A stretch of DNA of 64,000 nucleotides, taken from Phaseolus vulgaris. Its lineage: Eukaryota > Streptophyta > Magnoliopsida > Fabales > Fabaceae. The notes beneath the pieces were generated by a model, which did no database searches, was not told where the DNA came from, and saw only the letters and a list, made by a program, of their open reading frames with translations. The position numbers and the translations under genes are program-made. Numbering within the stretch: the first letter of the stretch is position 1; each line of letters starts with the position of its first letter. The stretch spans positions 36,492,608 to 36,556,607 of the forward strand of contig NC_023758.2 in assembly GCF_000499845.2 (NCBI RefSeq), given 5' to 3'. Below are positions 33,154 through 43,339 of the stretch, in pieces.

Positions 33154-33299
33154 TGTTAGAAGATGTAGAGAGAGAAAGATAGATTGGAAGGAATATTATT
33201 ATTATATTCTGTATCTTGAGATACGTGGGGCATGGATATATATACACAGAGTATGTAGTTGTAACGGTGATAACAGAAACACACTCTAACAGCCTAATA
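33154..33299 (-). repeat. 5' LTR of the intact copia, with TATA box
   Basis: Identical to the 3' LTR. A TATATATACA element at 33237-33246 should serve as the core promoter for minus-strand transcription of the element. Confidence 0.9.
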
Positions 33300-33886
33300 C
33301 TCCTGGAAGAGTTTTTTGGTTAAAATTTTATTGGATTGGATCCATTGTGTTGGAATTCTCTCAGTTCCATATGCTCTTGCATCAGGAGGCTGGTTAAGCT
33401 TGGCTCTTCTGTTTTCTATTGCCGCTGCTGCATTTTACACAGGCCTTCTGATTAAACGATGTATGGACAAGAACTCAAACATTAGAATCTTCCCTGATAT
33501 AGTCAGTATCCATGTACACCGAACTCTAATTAGTTTAAATTGGATTCTTGATTCTTGAAGGTGGTAATCTGAGCAACATGTTCCCCATTGGGGAGGTTCA
33601 GATGGCTGGCTTAGCAATTGGTGGGATGCAATTCTTTGTGATAATGGTTGCCCTCATCTTCTTGCCCACAGTTTGGTTGGATAACTTGAGTATACTCTTT
33701 TATTTATCTGCAAGTGGTGTCTTTGCTTCTGTTGTCATCATCCTTTCAAAAATATGGACTGCAACAGTTGATGGAGTTGGTTGTCAACAAAAAAGAACTC
33801 TCGTGAATTGGAATGGTCTCCCCACAGCTGTTAGCTTGTATGCCTTTGGTTACTATGCACATTACCCAAATAAAGAAAAAAGATGA
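33300..33886 (+). pseudogene. AVT1-like amino-acid transporter pseudogene, part 2
   Basis: The translation runs FLVKILLDWIHCVGILSVPY, ALASGGWLSLALLFSIAAAA, FYTGLLIKRCMDKNSNIRI and FPDI. After a deletion and frame change it gives LILEGGNLSNMFP, GGMQFFVIMVALIFLPTVWL, DNLSILFYLSASGVFASVVI, TLVNWNGLPTAVSLYAFGYY and AH. This is the transmembrane core of plant vacuolar amino-acid transporters of the AVT1/AAAP family. The segment between FPDI and ILEG (GELAFG… in relatives) is lost, and everything after helix 5 or so is missing. It is not a functional carrier. Confidence 0.8.
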
Positions 33887-34640
33887 ACCAGCAATTCACT
33901 CATATGATTAATCTTGCAAATACATGAACCAAGCCACTCATTATATAACAATTGAGGGCTGAAAATTCAAATGAAAGTGGAGGTAAATTCAAATGAACTT
34001 TCCACCAAAAAGTGGCGCCTAATGAAACACATGGGAGGGGTGTGACTAGTGTTGTACGCTCACCCCCTTTATGAGCTTTCTAAACCGACCTTGGTTAATT
34101 TAGAGGTTTTAGAAACCCTAAATTAACCTAGGTTGGTGTTTTAGGTGCCAAAATTAATTCTAAGAAAAAATACAAATAATTTCCTATTCTAATTAAATTC
34201 TACTCTAAACTAGAGTTACAACATCTTTGATCATGTATTGGGAAGTTTCTCTACCATCAGTAGCCATATCCCAGTCTTCTTGGATCTTCTTGGCCATAAC
34301 TCTAGTGGTAGGCCCGAATCTTCTTTTTGTTGGACTTGTATTTGAACTTGTCCTTGGACCTCTTCCATCAGTAAGGTTCGCATAAATCTAGTTGATGCTA
34401 ATATTATTTATTGTCTATTTCTATTATTTATATTTATTAAGTTAGTGTAACTTAGATCAACATTAATTTCTTTATTTTATTACTTATTTAAGTTAGTGAC
34501 GATTAAGTCAACACTAGTATAATATATTTTTAATATTTATTTAAGTTAGTTTTAGTTAAAATGATGTTAATTCATATGTTATGAATTTATGTGTATTGGT
34601 AAAAATAAATATAAACCATGAATTATTTTTAATCAAAAGG
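33887..34640. other. Unresolved repeat-like sequence
   Basis: Contains an 11-bp inverted repeat (GGTTAATTTAG...CTAAATTAACC, about 34094-34129). At 34390-34600 it has AAGTTAGTG-type repeats like those at 12150-12430. No gene is seen. Confidence 0.4.
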
Positions 34641-34748
34641 CATTCATAATTTGAAAGTGAAGATCGTCCTCAACATATCATTCATAATTTCTTTAGTTTT
34701 AAAAAATTACATAAAAAGAAAATAATGTAATATATTTATGACACGGTA

Positions 34749-34824
34749 ATAGTATATATTCTATAATAAAAGATTGAATAAACATAATAGTATATATTCT
34801 ATAATAAAAGATTGAATAAACAGG
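34749..34824. repeat. Perfect-looking 2 x 37-bp tandem duplication
   Basis: ATAGTATATATTCTATAATA followed by AAAGATTGAATAAACA occurs twice in a row. A T-rich homopolymer stretch follows at 34840-34866. Confidence 0.8.
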
Positions 34825-34931
34825 AAGAACCATAATGTAGATTTTTTTTTTTGTTTTTTTTTTTTTGCAAAATGGCTACAACAACTATGAGTTTATATGA
34901 AAAAACAATGAATTAGAATAAATGCATTCTC

Positions 34932-35510
34932 TTATACACATAGGAGAAATTTGTCCCTATGATTTATTATAGTAATGACAAAACTTAATTTTACGAGAAA
35001 TTGTTTCCTAAGAAGAATAAATGGAAGACTTGCATTTTCTGTTGTTTTATGTTTAATTATAGGTGAGAAAGATCTTTTCCCAGCATGATGACTTGTTAAG
35101 ATTTCAACATCCAACATGTTCATGTAAAATCCACAACATAGTAATCTTGTCCCATTACATAACACAAATTTAGGGTCTATGTTTCACAAGAATGGTGCCC
35201 CCTTTTTTAAGCTTTAAAATATGGGGTGGCAAGCCATCTAAAGCAATGGAGTGCAAATACTCTTGTTGGTATATATTATGTGCGTCTCCTTCAACCTCGT
35301 CAAAAGACAATAAATGGTGTTGTTTTCCCGAATAATTATCAATAATCATGTCATTAATTTTTTTTAGCAACTTCATGTTTTGGAGTCAATACTCTCTTAA
35401 CCATATAAGATGCAATCCATATATGAAATTGCAATTGAGGAAATGTTTCTTGTGTAAGTTTTTGTATTAAACTCACTCATTCCCATGGTATTGCTAGTTA
35501 ATGGAGTATT
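34932..35510 (-). pseudogene. Helitron-type PIF1 helicase, C-terminal remnant
   Basis: Minus-strand translation in shifted frames gives RVLTPKHEV-like sequence, then INDMIIDNYSGKQHHLLSFD, EVEGDAHNIYQQEYLHSIAL, DGLPPHILKLKKGG, LCNGTRLLCCGFYMNMLDVE, HHAGKRSFSPIIKHKT and LPFILLRKQFLVKLSFVITI. This is the C-terminal part of the PIF1-like helicase of plant Helitron Rep/Hel proteins (EVEGD, YLHSI...GLPPH.L.LK.G, LCNGTRL, and a decayed TINKSQGQT motif). Stops, frameshifts and loss of the final motif make it dead. Helitron ends were not found. Confidence 0.8.
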
Positions 35511-35519
35511 TTCACCATT

Positions 35520-35860
35520 TTTTTATTAGCAAAGAATAAATAAAATAAAATGAGGCACTCAAGGGTGTCCCAACCCTTATACAAATAATCCCAACACAAG
35601 CTTTTTATCACCCAACCAATTAGAGATCCAATAGACATTACGACACATCAACAACATTAACATACCATAATAAGATACAAGAGCACATCAATATACAATT
35701 ACATCAACCCTCCAAAGGAACACATTCTCAAGACAAGACACAAAAGTCCAACAACTAAACTCAGTCTTTGTCAGCAAACAAAAGTAAACCAAACATCCAA
35801 GCGCCAAATCCATCAAGTCGACCCTACGATGATGAACATATGGAACTGAGAGAATTCCAA
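35520..35860 (-). mobile_element. LINE 3' UTR and tail
   Basis: The minus strand ends TTGTATAAGGGTTGGGACAC then CCTTGAGTGCCTC and a T/A-rich tail. It directly follows the truncated AVT1-like segment, whose reading changes at VGILSVPY to VHHRRVD. Confidence 0.7.
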
Positions 35861-36510
35861 CACAATGGATCCAATCCAATAAAATTTTAACCAAAAAACA
35901 CTTCCAGAAGGACTGCATCTGCGCAATTGAAGGGCGACCAAGTCCACTAGAAGACAAATAGCCATTGTAACCCGCAGGCCAACTTGTTATTGGTGTCAAG
36001 CAACAGAAACCTCTACATATCTACTTTGCAGATTGCGCCATGTATTAAAATTTCCTCCACACCAGCAACCTCCAACAAAACCTGCATAAGCTACCCATCC
36101 ACCACTCCTTCATCTGTAGCCAACCTGCCTAACCTCCCTTTAGCCAGTGACAGAGACCTTCCACGTGAACCAGTTGGAAAAACTACACCATGTATCTTCC
36201 ACATATCCACCTACTTACCTCCTCGAGAAGGCCTACGCCATTATGCTCCATATGCTCCCAGGGCATACATTCCTCTTCAGCTTACATCAACATCTATATG
36301 AGGCTTTGTTGGCATCAAGCAAGGGATTGCACCATGAGACCCTTCACAACACCTCACCATGTACCAACTCATCTACGACAATTCCAAAGTTCTCTGTGCA
36401 CCTACTAACCATATTCCTTCCTGCAACAACAGGGATAACACCCTACCAGCCCTAAGCAGGGAAAACCATCCGGACCACAACGCAAGGAACATAATAGACC
36501 CTAGTAGAAT
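35861..36510 (-). pseudogene. AVT1-like fragment, inverted copy embedded in LINE sequence
   Basis: The minus strand gives PAGYNGYLSSSGLGRPSIAQ, MQSFWKCFLVKILLDWIHCV and GILSVPY, then stops matching AVT1. The whole 650 bp is the inverse of 28213-28787 plus 33300-33370, without the copia element. LINE sequence lies on both sides (tail to 35520, body from 36511). The fragment therefore either was carried in a LINE transcript or was placed there by rearrangement. Confidence 0.65.
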
Positions 36511-38205
36511 CATTCTGCATCACCCCTAATACCACCCCCACAACAACCATACACCAACCAAGAAACACCCCGACCAATGACCCATGAACCCAGCTCCCCC
36601 CCACAGAGGAGCTACATAAGCCCAAACCAGGATAATTAGAACCAACTTTCTTAGGCCACATTTTACAGCGCCACTCAAAACCATTATAGCTCCGCCTAAG
36701 GAAACTTACTTACAACTCCTTATACATGATAAAGGGTTCATGACCCATTCTGCATAAGAATAGCTAAAGTTACGTGCCTTATGCTTCATCCAAAGCCATG
36801 ATTTGAGCTAGCTTTTGAAAAGATTTCTTCCGCATCTGCAACACCTTAGTCAAACACAACAAAGTTTCTATGCTCCCATATACACCACACAACAGCTGCC
36901 CATATCCCTTTCCAAACCAGATTTTGGTTACTGCTACATTGGGCCAGATGAAAGCTCTCAAAATGAATTATTATCTCTTTATGTTGTACAGATAAGATTC
37001 CAATCCATTTAAAGCATAAAGACCCAACACACCAGGCATATTTACACTCTATGAAGAGGTGGTGATACGATTCTTCCTCAACTTGGCATAAGGCGCAACT
37101 AGTTGTGTTTAGCAAGACCACTCTCTTACTCAAGCATTCTCTTGTTGACATTCTTCCTAGCAGCACCCTCCAAGCTGTGATCATCGCATTTGGGAACGCC
37201 TTAATCTTCCACAAATACTTGAGCACGTCAAGTTGAGGGCCTCTTTCATACTTGGTTAGGCATTCATATGCAAAGCTCACCGAGAAGCACCCAGATTCAT
37301 CACCTCTCCACATTTGGGCATCCTTCTCATCCTTAGATACATTTGCCATAAATATATGCATGCCAAGCTCCACTTCCATCGAAATTTCCCACTCAAATCT
37401 TCCTCGCCTCCACGGCAGATTCCATCGCCACCCCGATTCTTCCCACGCACCTATCTTTTCCACCCTTTGACCCTAGTTTAAAGATATAGAGAACAATCTA
37501 GGAAATAAGGTTTTTAGGGGCTGATTTCCGATCCACACATCCTCCCAAAATTTCACTTTATCACCCTTTCCTAGTGACCATCTGACTTCTTCTTGGAACC
37601 AACCTTCACCACCTCTCTCCTTACATATCTTCACTAAATCTCTCCACCACCACCAGGATTGGAGTTTTACTGATGTTTGGGGTTTATCGAGATCCATATC
37701 ATACTTAGATTCCAAGCATTCCTTCCACCTCCCTCTCTCATTATAGATATAGCGCCATCTCCATTTAGCCAGGAGCACAGTATTAAAATTGCGGATGTCC
37801 ATGAGGCCCAGTCCTCCTTCCTCTCTTAGTTTACATACATTCTTCCAACTGACCCATGAGATCGATCTCTTCTCATTTCCCCACCCCAATAGAAACCTTC
37901 TTTGGATGCTAACTGTGCTTTTGCATACCGACTCCGGTGCTCTAAATAGGGACAAATAGTAAAGCGATATAGCTGTGATAACAGATTTTAAGAGACATAT
38001 CCTACTCGCCATAGATAAGAACCTTCCTTTCCACACATTGAGCCTGGATTTCAACTTATTCAAAACCGGCTCCCAAAACTTCTTCTTCCTTGGATTTCCC
38101 CCCACTTTTATGCCAAGGTAAGTAAATAGAATGCTCATCTGCTCACAATTCAGAGTCTCAGTATAACAGTCAATACTACTTCTGGAGACATTTACGCCTG
38201 CTAAA
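36511..38205 (-). mobile_element. LINE ORF2 C-terminal part (degenerate)
   Basis: Minus frames 37473-38138 and 36846-37463 give FTYLGIKVGGNPRKKKFWEP, LSMASRICLLKSVITAISLY, GGLGLMDIRNFNTVLLAKWR, KFWEDVWIGNQPLKTLFPRL and CALCQVEEESYHHLFIECKY (zf-RVT). Only single stops separate the frames, so this copy is better preserved than the LINE at 9510. It lacks the RT catalytic core, and its 5' end is truncated at the BBE-upstream block. Confidence 0.85.
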
Positions 38206-39094
38206 TTTGACTTATGGACATTTACTCCTGTTAGAAAAGATAGTGTAACATGTTTACATGAAAAAGAAAAACTTATCTTTTCATACTAAAGCACACACTT
38301 TACAATTCTTTATAATAATATAATAATATTTTTAATTAAAAAATAAAATAAAAATATTAATATTTTAGGATGTTACAATTCCCAACTTTTTATAATAATA
38401 TAATAATATTTTAAATTAAAATGTAAAATAAATCAATTAAAATATTAATATTTTAGAATGTTAAGTGTATATTGATGATGTGAAAAAGTAGTCAGAAAAA
38501 TATATTATTAAATTTTGAATATGGTAAATAAAACCATAAGCATTGAACATCCCTTATTTAATTCCTTCTATGTGCAAGCAACTTTTTCTTCTATAAAAAA
38601 GCTCGATCCTACGTACCGATAGCTATTATAAATATTTATTTAACTGAGTTTTTCTTTATTAAATATGAAATAAGGAAATAACAAAGAATTTAGACATTGG
38701 TCAACATCAGTTAAAATAATGTATTTTCTTTTTTGGCGCTTACGTAACCTAGTATCTACACTTATTATGATTATTGACATTAAACTCACATTAATTGGTC
38801 AAATATGGGTGTTGATATATATTAATACTCTCTATACTAAAAACATACACTTTATATCTTAATAAATTAATATCTTATTTTATTTATTTATTTATTAAAT
38901 GTATATTATGTGCTTTAAACAAAATTTGGTCAAAAAAATATATATACATTGGCGCATTTGTCGCATCTGTCGCATCTTGCTTAAAATAATATAAAAAGCA
39001 ATATTATAATAAAATAATAATGTATTGAAATATAAAGTAAATGTTCCAGTTAAGGATATCAAAGAATGAGTGGCATAACATGAGACTCCAGACT
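38206..39094. repeat. BBE-upstream block of pseudogene 3
   Basis: Inverted copy of 14407-15300, with shared blocks such as AATAATGTATTTTCTTTT, CTTACGTAACCTAGTATCTA and ATGGGTGTTGATATATATTA. Similarity continues up to the core promoter. Confidence 0.8.
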
Positions 39095-39136
39095 ACAATA
39101 AATTAGGGACTCTGCATTGCTCTTTCTCAAATTACA

Positions 39137-40815
39137 ATGAAATATCTAAGCTCCTACTTTACCTTTGTTACTGCCATTGCACTCTTTTTTTCCTTTGAAC
39201 CTTCTTCAGCAGATTCTCATGAAAACTTTGTTCGATGTCTTTACAATTATCCCGACATCACCAACACAATCTCCAATGTTGTTTACACCCAAACCAACTC
39301 TTCATACTCCTCTGTCCTAGATCATACCATTGAAAATCGTAGATTCTCCAACTCAAGCTCAGAACCCCTTGTCATTGTCACACCACTGGATGTTTCCCAA
39401 ATTCAAGCCACTATAATCTGTTCCCAACGCCATGGCCTGCAGATTCGAACCCGAAGTGGAGGCCATGATTACGAGGGTCTCTCCTACGTTGCCCAGGTTC
39501 CATTTGTCCTCCTTGACCTCTTAAACCTTCGACAAATCACAGTTGACGAAGAAAGCCGAACTGCATGGGTTCAATCTGGGGCAACCCTAGGTGAACTTTA
39601 CTACAGCATTAGCCAAAAAAGCAAAACGCTTGGATTCCCAGCTGGTGTGTGCGCTAGTGTGGGCATTGGTGGCCACATCAGTGGAGGTGGTTATGGACTC
39701 ATATGCGTAAGTACGGTATTGCTGCAGATAATGTCATAGATGCTCACATAATCGATGTGAATGGTAACCTTCTTGGCAGACAAGCCATGGGTGAGGATCT
39801 ATTTTGGGCCATTAGAGGAGGTGGTGGAGCAAGCTTTGGAGTCATTGTGGCTTGGAAGGTAAAACTGGTTCCAGTTCCATCAACCGTGACAATGTTTGAT
39901 GTTTCAAGGACATTGGAAGAGAATGCAACCGAGATCATTCAAAAATGGCAGCTTGTGGCCCATAAATTGGACGAACGCATAATAATTAGGGTGGACATAA
40001 CAAGGGTTAATTCAAATAAACATGGAAAGCTAACAATACAAGCCAGATTTGTGTCCTTGTTTCTGGGAGGAGTAGAAGAGCTTATTCCATTGATGCAAAA
40101 CAGCCTCCCAGAGTTGGGTTTGGACAGAAACGACTGTAAAGAGACGAGTTGGATTGGCTCAGCTGTTTTCAACAATGCTTTGTTGATTGGATCTTCAGGC
40201 AATGAACCCCCGGAATCTATGCTCAACAAAACTCAAATTCGTTTTGGAAATTACAAAGGAAAATCTGATTATGTGAAAAAACCTATTCCTATCGAGGGAT
40301 TACGAGGATTATTGCGTTTGCTTTGTGACGCTAAGGTTGAATATCCTCTAGTTCAATTGGCTCCTTACGGGGGCATAATGAACGAGATTTCAGAGTCTGA
40401 AATTGCGTTCTCGCACAGATCTCAATACATTTATCATATACACTATGGGGTCACCTGGCAAGAGGAAGGGGACGAGATAGCACAAAGGCATATGGATTGG
40501 ATTAGAAGACTCTATAAATATATGGAACCTTATGTTTCAAATTCTCCAAGAGCTGCATATATAAATTACAGAGACCTTGACATTGGGGTAAATAACAATG
40601 GTTTCACAAGCTACACCCATGCCAGCATTTGGGGTTTGAAGTATTTCAATAATAACTTCAAGAGATTGGCTAAAGTGAAGACCAAGGTTGATCCTAAAAA
40701 CTTTTTCAGGAACGAACAAAGCATTCCTATACTGTCCGTGGAGACAATCCAGCATAAGAGAAAACAGCTGAAAGTACCTTGGAGACAACCCACAACCAAG
40801 ACTTTAGTTGAATAA
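39137..40815 (+). pseudogene. BBE-like pseudogene 3 (frameshift; C-terminus runs into LINE)
   Basis: Closest to BBE-like gene 2 throughout. The signal peptide, GGHDYEG and GFPAGVC flavin motifs and [13 protein letters not shown] are retained. A 2-bp deletion near 39703 (CTCATATGCG instead of CTCATGATGCG) shifts the frame just after [10 protein letters not shown]. The first frame ends at 39739, and the second (39703-40815) carries the rest. After PILSVE the normal end is replaced by [15 protein letters not shown]..., which is antisense LINE sequence identical in type to minus-strand 11694-11760. The TATA region is ACAATAAATTAGG. About 30 bp of the 5' leader found in gene 2 is missing. Not expected to make active enzyme. 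Confidence 0.93.
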
Positions 40816-41905
40816 GCGTAAACACTTTCGAAACACCCACCACTCCCCCTTTCAAAATTACCTTATTCATGCGCCTCTAAATCTCATTTAATACAACAGT
40901 CCAGATGGTTCCCCAAATCACATTAACAAATTCTTATGCACTACACATCCTAAACTGTAGGAAGTGAAAGAAAGCATCAGAATGATCCACAGACGCCAAA
41001 CCTAACCAAGCGTAACACTGACTCCTGACCAACCAAGCTATTATGCACTAAAAAACAAATGACTATAGGACTCCTCTTCCACCCTGCACATAATACATCA
41101 AACATTCCTGAGCTCTACCCCTCTCCTTACCAAATTTCCTTTGGTGGCTAACTTATTTTCAAAGACCCTCCAAGCAGTGACTTGGGCCGAAGGCAAAACC
41201 TTAGTCTTCCAAAACATAACAAACCCAATATTGATCCTCCCTTCAGGCTCACCCCTTAAGAGAACATAAGCATAATTAATCGTGTACATAGAGAACTCAT
41301 CGTTCTTCTAGACCCAGCCATCATCCATATCCAAACTAGCTTCAGTCCTTGGAGCATCTCAAAATGTTGTCTTTCTATATCCTTTTCCCACTTGAACAAG
41401 TTCCTTCTCCAAAGAAGATTCCACTTTCAGACTCCGTCAACCAAATACCCACACTCAGCCACTTTAGACTCCGGCAGACAGCTCAAAGAACACAATCTTG
41501 GAAAAACACTCTTCAAGTTACTGCACCCCCTCCCAATTATCTTCCCAAAAACTGATAGACTTCCCATTTTCAATCTTCCACTTGAAACGATCTTCAAACC
41601 TCCTTCCCCAACTCTCAAACTCCCAAACCTCTTTCAAAACTTTCCACCAAAGGGACATCTTAGCAGGATTCCTTTGTTCTCTCAGACTTCTCCACCCTCC
41701 GTATTTAAACTCAATAACATCCTTCCACAAGCCTCCCTTGTCTGTCCCGAGACGCCAAATCCATTTCCCTAAAAGTGCTATATTGAAAACTTTCAAATCA
41801 ATAATGCCAAGACCACCTACCTCACAGGGCTCACAGACTTTCTTCCACGCAGTCCAAGCAATTTTTCTCCCCTCCAACCCCCACCCCTAAAGGAAACGCC
41901 TCTAA
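40745..41905 (-). mobile_element. LINE fragment joined to BBE-like pseudogene 3
   Basis: Minus-strand equivalent of 10605-11757 in the LINE next to gene 2: EGRKIAWTAWKKVCEPCEVG, GGLGIIDLKVFNIALLGKWI, FWEDNW, VLPSAQVTAWRVFENKLATK. Relative to the gene 2 locus, about 0.95 kb between LINE and gene (the LINE tail, target duplication and spacer) is missing. The other end stops at a retroviral-type LTR piece at 41910. Confidence 0.85.
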
Positions 41906-41909
41906 ATTT

Positions 41910-42019
41910 TGTTGGTTTTATTAGTGTCTAAGTTCAAGAGGAGGGTGAATTGAACTTATAAAATTTTCAAATAGATTCAGGTATTTCACGAAATATAGTA
42001 AAAGAATCGATTTATTGAT
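41910..42019 (-). mobile_element. Truncated LTR end, same family as the solo LTR at 46521
   Basis: The minus strand ends TTCACCCTCCTCTTGAACTT then AGACACTAATAAAACCAACA, very like the 3' end of the 46521-48125 LTR. It also contains one GAATCGATTTATT motif (about 42000-42012). The other LTR end is missing. Confidence 0.65.
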
Positions 42020-42654
42020 AGAAATTAAAAATTAACTAGTACACTAGAAAATACTTTAATTTTAATTCGTTCAATATTATTGATAAAAGTATCTTAAAAA
42101 CTTTTCCGTGATTATGATTTGATGATAATCGTTAATTTATAAAATTCATATTTGTAGACAATATTTCATGAGTGTAACATGTTTAAATGAAAAAGGAAAA
42201 CTTATCTTTTGACACTGAAGCACACACTTCACAATTCTTTATAATAATATAATAGTATTTTTAATTAAAAAATAAAATAAAAATATTAATGTTTTATGAT
42301 GTTACATTTCACAACTCTATCATAATATAATAATATTTTAAATTAAAAAAATATAAAAGTAATTAAAATATTAATATATCACTTCTCAATAAAAAAAAAA
42401 GTTGTCAGAAAAATATATTATTAAATTTTTGAATATGGTAAATAAAACAATAAGCAGTGAAAATCCCTTATTTAATTCCTTCTGTGTGCAAGCAACTTTT
42501 TCTTCTATAAAAATGCTCGATACTACATATCGATAGCTATTAAAAATATTTATTTAACTGAGTTTCTCTTTATTAAATATGAAATAATGAAATAACAAAA
42601 AATTTAGACATTGTTCACATAAGTTAAAATAATGTAATTTTTTTTGGTGCTTAC
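42020..42654 (-). repeat. BBE-upstream relic without a gene, arm B
   Basis: Inverse of 27307-27759, extending further to match the gene 2 upstream region up to about 15423 (TAATTTTTAATTTCTATCA). A LINE tail lies where the BBE coding region would be expected. Confidence 0.8.
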
Positions 42655-42829
42655 TTTTTTTTATTAAAAAAAGAATTAAAAAATAAAAATAAATCACTTC
42701 AGGAGTGTTCCTGCCCTTATACAAATAACACTTTAAACTCTTCCTCACTCTCAAGAAATATCCACTGAACAAACAAGACCACAATACTAACATAAGACAC
42801 TCACATCAAAAGATCAAAAAGTCAGCCTC
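42655..42829 (-). mobile_element. LINE tail, arm B, left part
   Basis: Mirror of 27185-27306. The sequence is cut at GCCTC (42825-42829) by the copia insertion and resumes at 49565. Confidence 0.8.
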
Positions 42830-43339
42830 TGTAGGGATATTGTGTGCGGAAACGTAATAATTTCAACCAAAAGATTATGAGAAATTAAAGTAACAAGTAA
42901 AGTGAGAATGATACCAAAATTTTTATGTGGAAAACCCCTTTAAATAGAGGTAAAAAAACCACCGGCGAGAGAGCCAAAACTTCCACTATAATGGTATTGG
43001 GAGTACAATGAATTCCTCTCAAGCTAATAGATAAATAGCCCTAAAACAAATTCTCTCTATATGGGTTAAACACTTACACCCAAGAGAAGAAATAAAGAGT
43101 ATAGGAAAAGAGAGAGGAAGCAAGTGTGTGTTGTTGCTTGTTGTGTGTTACATTGCTTGAAGGAAGCCACTATATATAGTGGTTCTAGGAGACAACAATA
43201 ATAAATACAACTAATGGTAATTAATCTCCCTTTGATGACAATTAATTGTAGTAAGAAACCTCCATTTGATTACAATTTAATTGTGGCAAGTAACCTCCCA
43301 ATTATGCCAAGAAAACGGAAATGTGAGTCATAACCCACA
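42830..43339 (-). repeat. 3' LTR of the Tnt1-like element
   Basis: 510 bp. It matches 49057-49564 except for scattered differences such as GAAACGTAATAA against GAAGCGGAATAA near the start. Confidence 0.9.

Larger units (their letters stand above)
28793..33299 (-). mobile_element. Intact Ty1/copia retrotransposon, 4.5 kb, identical short LTRs
   Basis: Bounded by CTCCT target duplications. The LTRs are 146 bp (28793-28938 and 33154-33299), identical by eye. On the minus strand each starts TATTAGGCTG and ends TCTAACA. The primer site TGGTATACAGAGC adjoins the 5' LTR at about 33141-33153. A polypurine tract AAGGGAAGGA adjoins the 3' LTR at 28939-28948. A single uninterrupted polyprotein fills the interior. 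All parts needed for autonomous movement are present, so the insertion is recent. The TA...CA terminus is unusual. Confidence 0.93.

Noticed and set aside
39691..39739. The break in BBE-like pseudogene 3 as an intron (a GTAAGT lies at 39707)
   Set aside because: The same GTAAGT is coding sequence in intact genes 1 and 2, and no acceptor with matching phase follows. The difference is a simple 2-bp deletion.
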